From Balneolaceae bacterium (GTDB lineage: Bacteria > Bacteroidota > Rhodothermia > Balneolales > Balneolaceae), in the NCBI GenBank assembly GCA_017643365.1, contig JAEPNO010000001.1, positions 124,001-188,000 on the forward strand: 64,000 nt of DNA. The letters run 5' to 3'. Both the position numbers and the translations under genes were made by a program. Numbering within the stretch: position 1 is the first letter of the stretch; each line of letters starts with the position of its first letter. The notes beneath the pieces were generated by a model. The model was given only the letters and a program-made list of their open reading frames with translations. It made no database searches and was not told where the DNA came from. Shown here one piece after another: positions 10,301-18,018 of the stretch.

Positions 10301-10589
10301 AAACAAGATGGAGACTGAGTTCAACAGACAGTTTTCCCTTCAACAGAATTATCCAAATCCTTTCAATCCTGCTACAAATATTTCTTATTCGATTTCCAGA
10401 CCACAGATCATTCAACTTGAAGTGTACGACCTTGTAGGACGTAAGGTGGCAGGTCTTGTGAATGAATATCAGAATGCGGGTTCATACTCGTTCCGGTTTG
10501 ATGCTTCTTCCCTTTCAAGTGGAGTGTACCTCTACCGTTTAACCGGTGGTGATTTTACCACAACGCGAAAAATGCTGTTGATAAAATGA
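7320..10589 (+). CDS. Large secreted FG-GAP/CARDB protein with type IX sorting domain
   Basis: 1089 residues. A signal peptide (FLIFALFIVFPSLAFAQ) is followed by at least six FG-GAP/VCBS-like Asp-rich repeats between about residues 95 and 490 (DFNSDGVDDF, DFNADEIDEL, DYNGDVREEL, DMDFDGIDEM, DFDGDAV), which probably bind calcium and form a propeller. Residues about 548-840 are Ser/Thr/Gly-rich with two alternating beta-hairpin-like stretches (GLSASVSSKAGAMVG... and SATATGSVNFGVVNASLSA), similar in pattern to pore-forming beta-hairpins, but no family is recognised. A CARDB-like domain follows (about 875-985), then a C-terminal T9SS type A domain starting QQNYPNPFNPAT. It is probably surface-attached or released. 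It stands alone, with no operon partner. Confidence 0.88.
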   Translation: MTYKFLIFALFIVFPSLAFAQINESDPFFRNYILGQNSEIITLNGGSDTATVRVFDSPGDISTDGLSLMKSIVIEAPWGISGDSTGTNVDLLTADFNSDGVDDFVGAWQGPDSTVTLYFAEFNPITFDFESTSPLSVQSLGFPALKVVDEFEYSSIIRLEVAQFDADASPEIVLAYWADANDPTGGPIQLIVLEINDAGEWVVIDDIADISLTPEVEDSDTPLIRSTKFEITAADFNADEIDELSLLSVSPGVNFGSSSNFGWQLNAHIYKIDDNELSQAGSSNSPIAQNTGNNNTYIQRMALTSGDYNGDVREELGLTLGNGLTNAQNFETDTYSLQVEPDFSNVTIADDIFVNSISGQSGYPMSMTSGDMDFDGIDEMLVFYRNNIRIFKLDNNLVLDWVGGVNLGSTTNRAQRFHRTLSLTDLDITNSDSLRFEVVSIDDTGLKVWQNDTVNDPGSDGIHLGGNSDAYVAGSPLTAIAVATGDFDGDAVRLGAPTVQTVTDIVQPLVILNAPPIHFDVFEDQIFDINKCFNLESNENCEHRAVYENASSSEFEVSTQVSTDWGLSASVSSKAGAMVGPVSGSIEATISGAYGEGFSKYKGTSQTVTVKVTSDAIDDDRIYGTVSNYDIYEYPIFADNEITGYAIVVNPKFIGLESLQNTWFGSKSGTARDYINNHEVGNILSYPSSASLPFGANFFGSGGFEGGGGDTWEYSNSSTQTWELRFSSESITQRTNSSFFDIGGSATATGSVNFGVVNASLSATVSAEYGVDEVSTHTTTVKDESALLAEFGPIDGAILGSKTYSVSPFVYWAGNGALVLDYAVNPDISAGVPSWWEEQYGSQPDLTFILPWKYDRQKGLGSTNPELQKEETRDIIFFPSKPTPNSTADIQVRVQNFSLTDAVNPTDLRLYVGDPRTGGTPILDENSDSVFAVPSINARENAIITIKGWDVPANVGSDTFIYAQIDGEDAIAEVHENNNIAWTLLNETLPLGTSNKMETEFNRQFSLQQNYPNPFNPATNISYSISRPQIIQLEVYDLVGRKVAGLVNEYQNAGSYSFRFDASSLSSGVYLYRLTGGDFTTTRKMLLIK

Positions 10590-10798
10590 TGTAACTCGGT
10601 GTGCTTGTGACTTTAATAGCTAATGCCAAACCCATAATACATGAGTTTGGCACGCACTGCTGGAGTGATCTCACCTTAGCATAGAATACATCATTTTTCT
10701 GGGAAGCCATCTGCTTCACACAATCTTCACATTGGCTTCGTTTATTATTGGCTTTTACGATCACAGCAACAAACTAATCATCACACTTACAATTTACT

Positions 10799-11509
10799 AT
10801 GCCTCTAGTAGCGTATATTCCTATTTCTACTACACTTTTCTGCGTCTATTTCTTTTACATAATCTATAATCACTGGCGCAAAAAACCAGACGCCACCTAT
10901 CTATTATGGTGGACAATAGGCGTTGTTTTTTATGGAATTGGTACCCTTGTAGAAAGTATCCACACTATTTATGGATGGAGTCCATTTATCTTCAAAGCGT
11001 GGTATATAGCCGGAGCTTTTTTGGGTGGAGTTCCCCTCGCCCAAGGCACCATATATTTACTAATAAAAAAATCGACGGCTAATAAACTCACCGTTGGTTT
11101 AGTCATCATCCTTATCACTTCATCCATTTTGGTGATTCTTTCCCCGCTGGATGTTTCCAAGGTTTCAGAAAAATTGAACGGAAACGTTCTTGAATGGACT
11201 TACATTCGTGCAATTACGCCTTTCATTAATATCTACGCCCTCATCTTTTTGGTGGGAGGAGCGTTTTACTCAGCCTGGAAATATTACAAAACCCAAGATT
11301 TTCGCGGACGATTCTGGGGCAATTTGTTTATCGCCGTTGGCGGATTACTTCCCGGCATTGGTGGCACAGCAACTAAATTCGGTTATACCTATGTATTATA
11401 TGTTACCGAGTTGCTCGGAATACTGCTTATTTTCTGGGGCTATATGGTCATCAAAAATGACCGGTCACTTTCGGTTCATCAGAATCAGGTGGTTACTAAA
11501 GAGGCATAG
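10799..11509 (+). CDS. Seven-helix integral membrane protein, unknown function
   Basis: 236 residues with about seven hydrophobic helices spread over the full length and no soluble domain. Short loops carry RKKPDATYLLWW and KTQDFRGRFWGN. The arrangement is like the 7TM sensory input modules found before histidine kinases, but here no output domain follows, only a short tail (NDRSLSVHQNQ). No family function is known to me. It is monocistronic and ends at a stem-loop terminator. Confidence 0.75.
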   Translation: MPLVAYIPISTTLFCVYFFYIIYNHWRKKPDATYLLWWTIGVVFYGIGTLVESIHTIYGWSPFIFKAWYIAGAFLGGVPLAQGTIYLLIKKSTANKLTVGLVIILITSSILVILSPLDVSKVSEKLNGNVLEWTYIRAITPFINIYALIFLVGGAFYSAWKYYKTQDFRGRFWGNLFIAVGGLLPGIGGTATKFGYTYVLYVTELLGILLIFWGYMVIKNDRSLSVHQNQVVTKEA

Positions 11510-11575
11510 TTTTCCGAATAATTTCATCAGCAGGAACTAGCAAATCAGCCTATAAAACTCTATATTTCATGTTCG

Positions 11576-11607
11576 CAAGCCGGTCTAACCCATCGGCTTG
11601 TTTTATT
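11576..11607 (+). terminator. Intrinsic terminator after the 7TM gene
   Basis: CAAGCCG (11576-11582) pairs with CGGCTTG (11594-11600), followed by TTTTATT. It is placed 66 bases after the stop codon. Confidence 0.7.
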
Positions 11608-11622
11608 GGATGCATGCAACCC

Positions 11623-11648
11623 AAAGGTGACCGCAAATCACCTTTTTT
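11623..11648 (+). terminator. Second terminator or rsmB leader attenuator
   Basis: AAAGGTGA (11623-11630) pairs perfectly with TCACCTTT (11638-11645), followed by T residues. It ends only 36 bases before the rsmB start, so it is either a tandem terminator of the upstream gene or sits in the rsmB leader. Confidence 0.65.
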
Positions 11649-11684
11649 CATACATATAAATTCGAATCACAAACCGGTACTCCC

Positions 11685-13007
11685 TTGGAAACTGAATTTT
11701 CAGAACGCTCAGCAAGTATTGACATACTTATAGAATTTGATCTCAAACAGATTCTTGATTACTCCTACGCCGATGAATTAGAACCACGCGAACGTGCACA
11801 AGTGCGCGAATACGTGCAGAATATTTTTCGCCGAAGAAGTTATCTCGATTTCTTAATCGATCACTATTCAAGCATTGGCGTCGACGAAATGAAAGCCGAA
11901 CTCAAAAACATTTTGCGTCTCGGAATCTACGATCTCCTTTTCATGGATAGCACTCCTGACTATGCCGCAATCAACGAAGCTGTTGAGATTGCCAAAGCCA
12001 TGCTGGGTTCTAAAACCGGTGATTTGGTGAACGCCATCATGCGCAACTTACAGCGCGATTTGGATAACCTTCCTAAGCCGGCTCATAAAGATCGTACGAA
12101 ATTAGTTGCTACTACCTTCTCTCACCCTGAATGGATGGTTGCCCGATGGAGCAAGCGTTTTGGCGAGCGAGAAGCTTTCCAGTTGATGCAGGCCAATAAC
12201 ACTCGCCCGAATTATTACGTGCGTGTGAACACTCTCCGCACGAAGCCTGAAAACTTTGAGCTTCGAATGGATAAAATGGGTGTTGAGTACGAAGAAAGCG
12301 ATTGGTTGCCGAATTTCTATAAAGTGGATAGCGTTCAGCCTTTCATCGAAAAAGGGTTATTAGCTAAAGGTTTATGCCAGGTGCAAGACATTGCAGCCGG
12401 TTTAGCTCCGTTTGTGTTAGATCCTCAGCCGGGTGAAAAAATCTACGATTTGTGTGCTGCACCGGGTACTAAATCAATTATGATCTCTGATCTTACCGAA
12501 GCGAAAAGCGATATCCTTTCTGTGGATATTTCTGCTGCCCGACTCGAAAAACTTGCTGAAAGTGCGTTAAGTCATGGCGCGGAGAATATTAAAATTCGTC
12601 GTGGTGATGTACTCGAGCTCTCTCTCCCACTTGCGGATGCAGTTTTGCTTGATGCGCCTTGTACCGGAACCGGAGTTCTTAGTAAGCGTGCTGATCTCCG
12701 TTGGAGACGTGATGAGGAAGGCTTAAAGAATGCCGTTGCTTTGCAAGAGCAATTGCTAGAAGAAGCTGCCAACATGGTTAAAGTAGGCGGACGTTTAGTG
12801 TACAGTACTTGCTCTCTCGAACCTGAAGAAAATATGGATCAAATCAAGAAGCTCATCGACAAGATGGACGACAACTTCGAGCTGTTACCTCTGGAAGATT
12901 ATGTTCCTGAAGAAGTGCTGGCTGAAGATGGATTTGCTTATCAGACATTCCCGCACAAGCACGGCTGCGACGGACACTTTGGTGTGCTTTTAGAAAGAGT
13001 TAAATAA
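11685..13007 (+). CDS. rsmB: 16S rRNA (cytosine-967-C5)-methyltransferase RsmB
   Basis: 440 residues. The N-terminal NusB-like RNA-binding domain (about 1-125; ERAQVREYVQNIFRRRSYLDFLI) is followed by a NOL1/NOP2/Sun methyltransferase domain. SAM binding motif I is DLCAAPGTKS (about residue 255). The two catalytic cysteines are in DAPCTGTG (about 323) and YSTCSLEPEEN (about 373). The enzyme methylates C967 of 16S rRNA. The start is TTG 11685, the only plausible initiation codon before the NusB domain. No operon partner is visible. Confidence 0.93.
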   Translation: METEFSERSASIDILIEFDLKQILDYSYADELEPRERAQVREYVQNIFRRRSYLDFLIDHYSSIGVDEMKAELKNILRLGIYDLLFMDSTPDYAAINEAVEIAKAMLGSKTGDLVNAIMRNLQRDLDNLPKPAHKDRTKLVATTFSHPEWMVARWSKRFGEREAFQLMQANNTRPNYYVRVNTLRTKPENFELRMDKMGVEYEESDWLPNFYKVDSVQPFIEKGLLAKGLCQVQDIAAGLAPFVLDPQPGEKIYDLCAAPGTKSIMISDLTEAKSDILSVDISAARLEKLAESALSHGAENIKIRRGDVLELSLPLADAVLLDAPCTGTGVLSKRADLRWRRDEEGLKNAVALQEQLLEEAANMVKVGGRLVYSTCSLEPEENMDQIKKLIDKMDDNFELLPLEDYVPEEVLAEDGFAYQTFPHKHGCDGHFGVLLERVK

Positions 13008-13029
13008 GGGATTGAGGCACTTAGGCACG

Positions 13030-13060
13030 AAGGCACAAAGCATAAAAAACACTGTGCCTT
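13030..13060. repeat. Hairpin-forming dispersed repeat (AAGGCACA type)
   Basis: AAGGCACA (13030-13037) pairs with TGTGCCTT (13053-13060), inside a longer run of GGCAC words (TTAGGCACGAAGGCACAAAG). Similar words are frequent in Bacteroidota intergenic DNA. It lies 23 bp after rsmB and has no T-run. Confidence 0.55.
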
Positions 13061-13126
13061 TGCGCCTATTCTGATTTAACATTACACAACTTTTTTAACC
13101 ACAGAGATCACAAAGCACACTGAGAA

Positions 13127-13218
13127 ATGACGAATTATCCGATGCAGGATCTTACTGAAAAAGTTATCGGAGCGGCGATCCATTGACTTTTATTTGAAGT
13201 ACTTGGAATAAGTGATTA
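13127..13218 (+). pseudogene. Remnant of a GxxExxY-family gene
   Basis: An ATG at 13127 opens MTNYPMQDLTEKVIGAAIH and then hits TGA at 13184. LTEKVIGAAIHVH is the invariant start of GxxExxY proteins (about 125 residues, PD-(D/E)XK-like fold). Just after the stop, a short stretch CTTTTATTTGAAGTACTTGG could be a scrap of the GLLFEV segment in another frame; the rest of the gene is gone. It is preceded by an ACCACAGAG repeat-like word. The identification is from the N-terminal signature only. Confidence 0.65.
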
Positions 13219-13749
13219 TTACCTTAAGTCCAATAATCCTACTGCATAATCATATTGAGCTTCACGAATTTTATAAGTTAATGGTTTATTAAGATTTACT
13301 TTTAATATGTCATAAATAAAATTTCTATCTAGGATCATTAATACAGGTTCTATAGAGATGTCATTAACATCATTAAAAACATCATTTAATGAATTAAAAT
13401 GAAAATACTCTAAATTCAGATTATTCTTTTCAAGAAATGAACGATCGCTTCCGATTGAAAGAACCATAAATTTATCTTGTTGATGAGCAAACTGATTAAG
13501 AAGTTCAATCTCATTATAAATGCACATTAAACAAGCATCTTGGTTAATGATTACTAAAGCTACCATACCACCATCATTAAATGAAAATGTAAATGTCTCA
13601 AAGAAGGTTTTGGTAAAAGAACTTTCTTCACTTATAGGTTTAAATTTAATGGCTTGTTGTTGCTGAACAATTGTAGTCCTGTCAATTATTAAAGCGATAT
13701 TAAGAACTAATAATAATGAAGCAATGATTATATAGTATTTACTATTCAT
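13219..13749 (-). CDS. Membrane-anchored thioredoxin-like protein (CxxC)
   Basis: 176 residues. An N-terminal membrane anchor (YYIIIASLLLVLNIALII) is followed by a periplasmic domain containing VALVIINQDACLMCIYNEIELL, in which CLMC sits at the position of a thioredoxin/TlpA active site, then FMVLSIGSD and a C-terminal strand PVLMILDRNF. It probably acts as a thiol-disulfide protein outside the inner membrane. The gene overlaps the propeller gene by 8 bp and is the last gene of the three-gene minus-strand cassette. It is strongly AT-rich. A redox role on the Cys-containing peptide encoded first in the cassette is inference. Confidence 0.75.
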   Translation of the reverse strand: MNSKYYIIIASLLLVLNIALIIDRTTIVQQQQAIKFKPISEESSFTKTFFETFTFSFNDGGMVALVIINQDACLMCIYNEIELLNQFAHQQDKFMVLSIGSDRSFLEKNNLNLEYFHFNSLNDVFNDVNDISIEPVLMILDRNFIYDILKVNLNKPLTYKIREAQYDYAVGLLDLR

Positions 13750-14716
13750 AATTAAATATTTTTATTACATATTTTTCTTCATCATATACAAATAAATTAT
13801 CATCATTTAATACTAATCTTCTCGGTGATTGAAGTTCATTTAATTCGATCGATCTAGCAAATTTTTCCGAATTTAGGTTCAAGACACTTACTATATGATT
13901 TCCATATTTAAAGTTTTTTGTAGCACCTTTTGCTAGTATTAATAAATTGTTTTTATTATCAAGTGCAGCATCTAATAATTTATATGATGTTTCTTCTGGA
14001 AGTTGAGCAAAACCAAAACCATCAACTTTGTAATCTGTATTGGTAATCATATCATCGAAATATTCATCAACCAACACCGATTCTTTATAGAAATACATAC
14101 TAGATTCATATCTACGCAATGATAAGATATATTCCTTGTTAGCTATAAAAGGACCATCTGATTTATACGGGTTTTTTAAAAAATCGTCAGCAATAGTCTC
14201 ATTTATACTATTATTGATTGCACTGATTTCTAAATCATTTTTATCAATTTCAAAGTAAATCGCATTTCTTGATAACCCCCTACCCAACAGAATCTCTCCA
14301 TTGGTAGTTAAATGTGTAATCCTGTTCCTACCTAATAATTTTTCACTCAAATATACATTTTGATCTAAGTCAAATTTAACAATTTTTAAATTCTGTAAAT
14401 CTAGGATATATGCTTTATCATCAATAATTGTAAATCCTCGAATTAATGAAAACTCAAATGGTCCCCTTCCTTTATTTACTGGAATATCTATCACGTCCCT
14501 TGATTCAAGATTTATAACAGTTAAAGTATTAGTATACCCTTCATACCAACCAAGATATTTATTAGTAGAATTGAAATAATAATAACTTAGATTTTTTTCT
14601 AATTTTATAACATCATTGCTAATACCGATCACTATATTATGAGATTGATTTACTTCTTGAGCTTCTGTAGAAATACTAGCTAAAAAGACTAATACAGTAA
14701 TTATATATTTTCGCAT
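13742..14716 (-). CDS. 6-bladed beta-propeller family protein
   Basis: 324 residues with a signal peptide (KYIITVLVFLASISTEAQ). The mature part is built of repeated strands typical of the Bacteroidota 6-bladed beta-propeller group: NKGRGPFEFSLIRGFTIIDD, then AYILDLQNLKIVKFDLDQN, and a last blade NLFVYDEEKYVIKIFNYE. Such proteins are exported, often sit next to small NVEALA-type peptides, and have no established function. It is encoded between the small peptide gene (62 bp upstream) and the CxxC protein (8 bp overlap). Composition is AT-rich. Confidence 0.8.
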   Translation of the reverse strand: MRKYIITVLVFLASISTEAQEVNQSHNIVIGISNDVIKLEKNLSYYYFNSTNKYLGWYEGYTNTLTVINLESRDVIDIPVNKGRGPFEFSLIRGFTIIDDKAYILDLQNLKIVKFDLDQNVYLSEKLLGRNRITHLTTNGEILLGRGLSRNAIYFEIDKNDLEISAINNSINETIADDFLKNPYKSDGPFIANKEYILSLRRYESSMYFYKESVLVDEYFDDMITNTDYKVDGFGFAQLPEETSYKLLDAALDNKNNLLILAKGATKNFKYGNHIVSVLNLNSEKFARSIELNELQSPRRLVLNDDNLFVYDEEKYVIKIFNYE

Positions 14717-14778
14717 AATTAATTAATATGCGTGCCAAAATTACTGGCACACTTTATTTTTATTTATAAAGAGATCTA

Positions 14779-15063
14779 CTATAGATCACCAATAATTACT
14801 ATTTGTGGTTCACCTGTAAATCTGTAGATAGTACAAGAACTATTGTCTATTATATCACTACAATATTCTGAACTAGAACTACAGCCAAATCCAGTCCCCA
14901 TAAATTCCATTTCCCAGTCAAAATAATAGCATTCCGCATTTTCAGTTGCATTTGCTTTTTGAAGAACATTTATATCAATGTCATCTTCGTTTAAGATTGA
15001 AACATTAACACCTACAAGTAGAAGTATTATTGTCATTGACGTTATTTTTGCTAGAATTTTCAT
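14779..15063 (-). CDS. Small secreted Cys-containing peptide, NVEALA-like
   Basis: 94 residues. An N-terminal hydrophobic leader (ILAKITSMTIILLLVGVNV) is followed by a short acidic segment and INVLQKANATENAEC, which resembles the NVEALA-family leader end (LxxLxxANxEA). The C-terminal part has four cysteines (AEC, FGC, EYC, SSC) in a Ser/Gly-rich context, suggesting two disulfides or a modified peptide. It is the first gene of the minus-strand cassette with the propeller and CxxC protein. The NVEALA assignment rests on the leader pattern and on the propeller neighbour. Confidence 0.6.
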   Translation of the reverse strand: MKILAKITSMTIILLLVGVNVSILNEDDIDINVLQKANATENAECYYFDWEMEFMGTGFGCSSSSEYCSDIIDNSSCTIYRFTGEPQIVIIGDL

Positions 15064-15216
15064 CTTATTATCTGTTTGTTAATCGTTTATTCCTAAAGGA
15101 TCGATTAATAAAAAAAAAATATTGATTAATCCAAGAAGGAATATTATTTGTTATATTTACAGCTAATTTTTTTTCATGATTAAAATCTTAATTCATTAAT
15201 TAATAGATATTTAAAA

Positions 15217-17880
15217 TTGGATCTGCCCAAAATTTATCAACCAGCAATAATTGAAGATAAATGGTACGCCTACTGGATGGAGCAAGGCTACTTTCACTCC
15301 GAAGTTGATCACTCAAAAGAGCCTTATACCATTGTAATTCCGCCGCCCAACGTAACCGGCGTTTTGCACATGGGACACATGCTCAACAACACCATTCAAG
15401 ATGTGTTGATTCGACGAGCCCGGATGCAGGGTTACAACGCTTGCTGGGTTCCCGGCACCGATCATGCTTCCATCGCTACCGAAGCCAAAGTAGTGCGTAA
15501 ACTGCGTGAAGAAGGCATCAAAAAAGGAGATTTGAGTCGCGACGAATTTATGGAACACGCCTGGGAATGGACTCACAAACATGGTGGGATCATCCTCGAG
15601 CAATTGAAGAAATTAGGTGCAAGCTGCGATTGGAATCGTACTTCGTTTACGATGGATGAAAAGTATTCTGAAAGCGTAATCGACACCTTTATCGATCTGT
15701 TTAACAAAGGGAAAATTTATCGCGGAGCGCGGATGATCAACTGGGATCCATCCGCAAAAACAGCCTTGAGCGACGAAGAGGTGATTCACAAAGAAGTAAA
15801 TTCTAAGCTGTATCACGTTCGCTACCAAATTGTTGATTCGTCTGATTTTGTAACCATCGCCACTACCCGACCTGAGACTATTTTGGGCGATACTGCGGTG
15901 TGTATCAATCCGAACGATGAGCGATATACACATCTGCATGGCAAGCGAGTTATCGTACCGTTGGTAAACCGGGAAGTGCCCATCATTTTGGATGATTATG
16001 TGGACATGGAATTCGGTACCGGCTGTTTGAAAGTAACTCCTGCCCACGATGTAAACGATTACGAATTGGGCGAGCGCCACAACCTTGAAACCATCAACAT
16101 GATGAATGCGGATGGTACAGTTAGCGAAGAAGGCGAGCTGTATGTGGGCATGGATCGTTTTGACGTGCGCAAGCAAATTGCCAAAGATCTGGAAACAGCC
16201 GGAAATCTGGTTTCGATTGAAGATTATAAGAACAAAGTGGGCTATTCGGAGCGTACTGATGTAGTTATTGAGCCACGATTGTCGCTGCAGTGGTGGGTTT
16301 CGATGAAAGAGTTGGCGCAACCTGCGCTCGAAAATGTGATGAACGATAATATTCAGTTTCATCCGCCAAAGTTTAAGAATACCTACCGCCATTGGATGGA
16401 AAACGTGAAAGACTGGTGTATTTCGCGCCAGCTTTGGTGGGGACATCGAATCCCGGCGTTTTATTATGGCGACGGTCCCGACGATTTTGTGGTAGCCAAA
16501 GACGAAGAAGATGCTTTGGAACTGGCACGCGAGAAAACCGGCGATCAGGAGATGGCATTCAGCGATTTACGTCAGGATGAAGACGTACTCGATACCTGGT
16601 TTAGCTCGTGGTTGTGGCCCATTTCGGTGTTCGACGGTTTCTATTCTAAAGAAGAAGTTGATTACTATTATCCGACCAAAGATTTAGTTACTGCACCGGA
16701 AATCATGTTTTTCTGGGTAGCTCGAATGATCATCGCTGGTTACGAATACCGCAATGAATTGCCGTTTGAGAATGTGTATTACACCGGAATTGTACGCGAT
16801 AAACTCGGACGTAAAATGAGCAAGAGTTTGGGGAATTCACCCGATCCGTTAGATCTTATTTCTACCTATGGTGCCGATGGCGTTCGCATGGGAATGTTGT
16901 TCTCCACTCCTGCCGGTAACGATTTACCTTTCGATTCATCGATTTGCGAACAGGGCAAGAAGTTCTCGAATAAAATCTGGAATGCTTTCCGCTTCCTCAC
17001 GCTCAACATGAAAGACGGTGTGGATTACACGCCTACGCTCGAGATTGATGAGGAGAATCTGGCCGATCGCTGGATGATGACCCGCATCCAACAAACTATA
17101 CAAGCAGTGGATGAGGATTTCGCAGCTTACAAATTAAACGATGCTCTGAAACGTGTGTACTCGTTGATTTGGGATGATTTTTGTGATTGGTACATAGAGC
17201 TGGCAAAACCCGAATACGGCAAGGATTTTGATCCGCAGAAAATGAATGTGGCCCTTGGTTTCTTCGAAGTGTTGATGAAGCTGCTACATCCGTTCATGCC
17301 GTTTATTTCTGAGGAAATCTGGCAGTACATTCAGGAGCGATCAACTGAGGAGTCGTTGTGTATTTCGGAGTGGCCGACATACAATGTTGAAGCCGACCAA
17401 AACGCCGATGCCCAAACATTTTCGCTATTCCAGCAAGTGGTTTCCTCGATCAGAAATATTCGTGCAGAAATGCAGCTTTCGCCTAAGGAAGAACTCGAGA
17501 TTTTGATCAAAACTAAATCGAAAGAAGTAGCAGAAAGTTTGACTGCCAACCAATGGATTTTAGAGCAACTTCAGTCGTTGAGTTCGATCACCATCGGAAC
17601 CGACGTTGAAAAGCCAAAAGCGTGTTCTTCTGCCATTGTGGACGGTCATGAGTTGTATGTGCCTCTGGCAGGATTGATTGATGTAGACAAAGAACGCGAG
17701 CGTATCGAAAGCGAAATTAAGCGCATCGAAGGCTGGTTGAAAGGTGTGAATGGAAAGCTGAACAACGCGAATTTCGTGAACAATGCCCCGGATGCCGTGG
17801 TTGAAAACGAGCGAAATAAAAAGCGTGATGGCGAAGCGAATCTGGCTAAACTCCGCGAGCAACTCAAGGATTTTGAGTAG
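15217..17880 (+). CDS. valS: Valyl-tRNA synthetase
   Basis: 887 residues, class I synthetase that charges tRNA-Val. The HIGH-type motif is PPPNVTGVLHMGHM (about 43-56), the CP1 editing domain has ATTRPETILGDTA, the KMSKS loop is GRKMSKSLGN (about 533), and a C-terminal coiled-coil arm (about 815-887; RERIESEIKRIEGWL) is the ValS tRNA-binding arm. Start codon is TTG 15217, just before the conserved LPKIYQPAIIEDKWY. It is single, with stem-loops after it. Confidence 0.97.
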   Translation: MDLPKIYQPAIIEDKWYAYWMEQGYFHSEVDHSKEPYTIVIPPPNVTGVLHMGHMLNNTIQDVLIRRARMQGYNACWVPGTDHASIATEAKVVRKLREEGIKKGDLSRDEFMEHAWEWTHKHGGIILEQLKKLGASCDWNRTSFTMDEKYSESVIDTFIDLFNKGKIYRGARMINWDPSAKTALSDEEVIHKEVNSKLYHVRYQIVDSSDFVTIATTRPETILGDTAVCINPNDERYTHLHGKRVIVPLVNREVPIILDDYVDMEFGTGCLKVTPAHDVNDYELGERHNLETINMMNADGTVSEEGELYVGMDRFDVRKQIAKDLETAGNLVSIEDYKNKVGYSERTDVVIEPRLSLQWWVSMKELAQPALENVMNDNIQFHPPKFKNTYRHWMENVKDWCISRQLWWGHRIPAFYYGDGPDDFVVAKDEEDALELAREKTGDQEMAFSDLRQDEDVLDTWFSSWLWPISVFDGFYSKEEVDYYYPTKDLVTAPEIMFFWVARMIIAGYEYRNELPFENVYYTGIVRDKLGRKMSKSLGNSPDPLDLISTYGADGVRMGMLFSTPAGNDLPFDSSICEQGKKFSNKIWNAFRFLTLNMKDGVDYTPTLEIDEENLADRWMMTRIQQTIQAVDEDFAAYKLNDALKRVYSLIWDDFCDWYIELAKPEYGKDFDPQKMNVALGFFEVLMKLLHPFMPFISEEIWQYIQERSTEESLCISEWPTYNVEADQNADAQTFSLFQQVVSSIRNIRAEMQLSPKEELEILIKTKSKEVAESLTANQWILEQLQSLSSITIGTDVEKPKACSSAIVDGHELYVPLAGLIDVDKERERIESEIKRIEGWLKGVNGKLNNANFVNNAPDAVVENERNKKRDGEANLAKLREQLKDFE

Positions 17881-17939
17881 GTAACATCCCCCGTCCTTTT
17901 GTTGAAAAGGCGATAAGTTGTTTAATACAGTTTTTAATT

Positions 17940-18010
17940 ATGAGGGGTTGATACCCCTCATTTGGTAAAATGATTTTTTCACAAGCGAAGGGATTAACCC
18001 TTCGTTTATT
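17940..18010 (+). terminator. Two stem-loops after valS
   Basis: ATGAGGGG (17940-17947) pairs with CCCCTCAT (17954-17961). CGAAGGG (17986-17992) pairs with CCCTTCG (17998-18004) and is followed by TTTATTT. The second is the better terminator candidate but lies only 14 bases before the helicase start, so it may act in the leader. Confidence 0.55.
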
Positions 18011-18018
18011 TATGGCAT

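Noticed and set aside
15613-16446. 277-residue open frame antisense to valS
   Set aside because: It lies wholly within the editing and catalytic region of ValS; composition is a shadow of the real gene.
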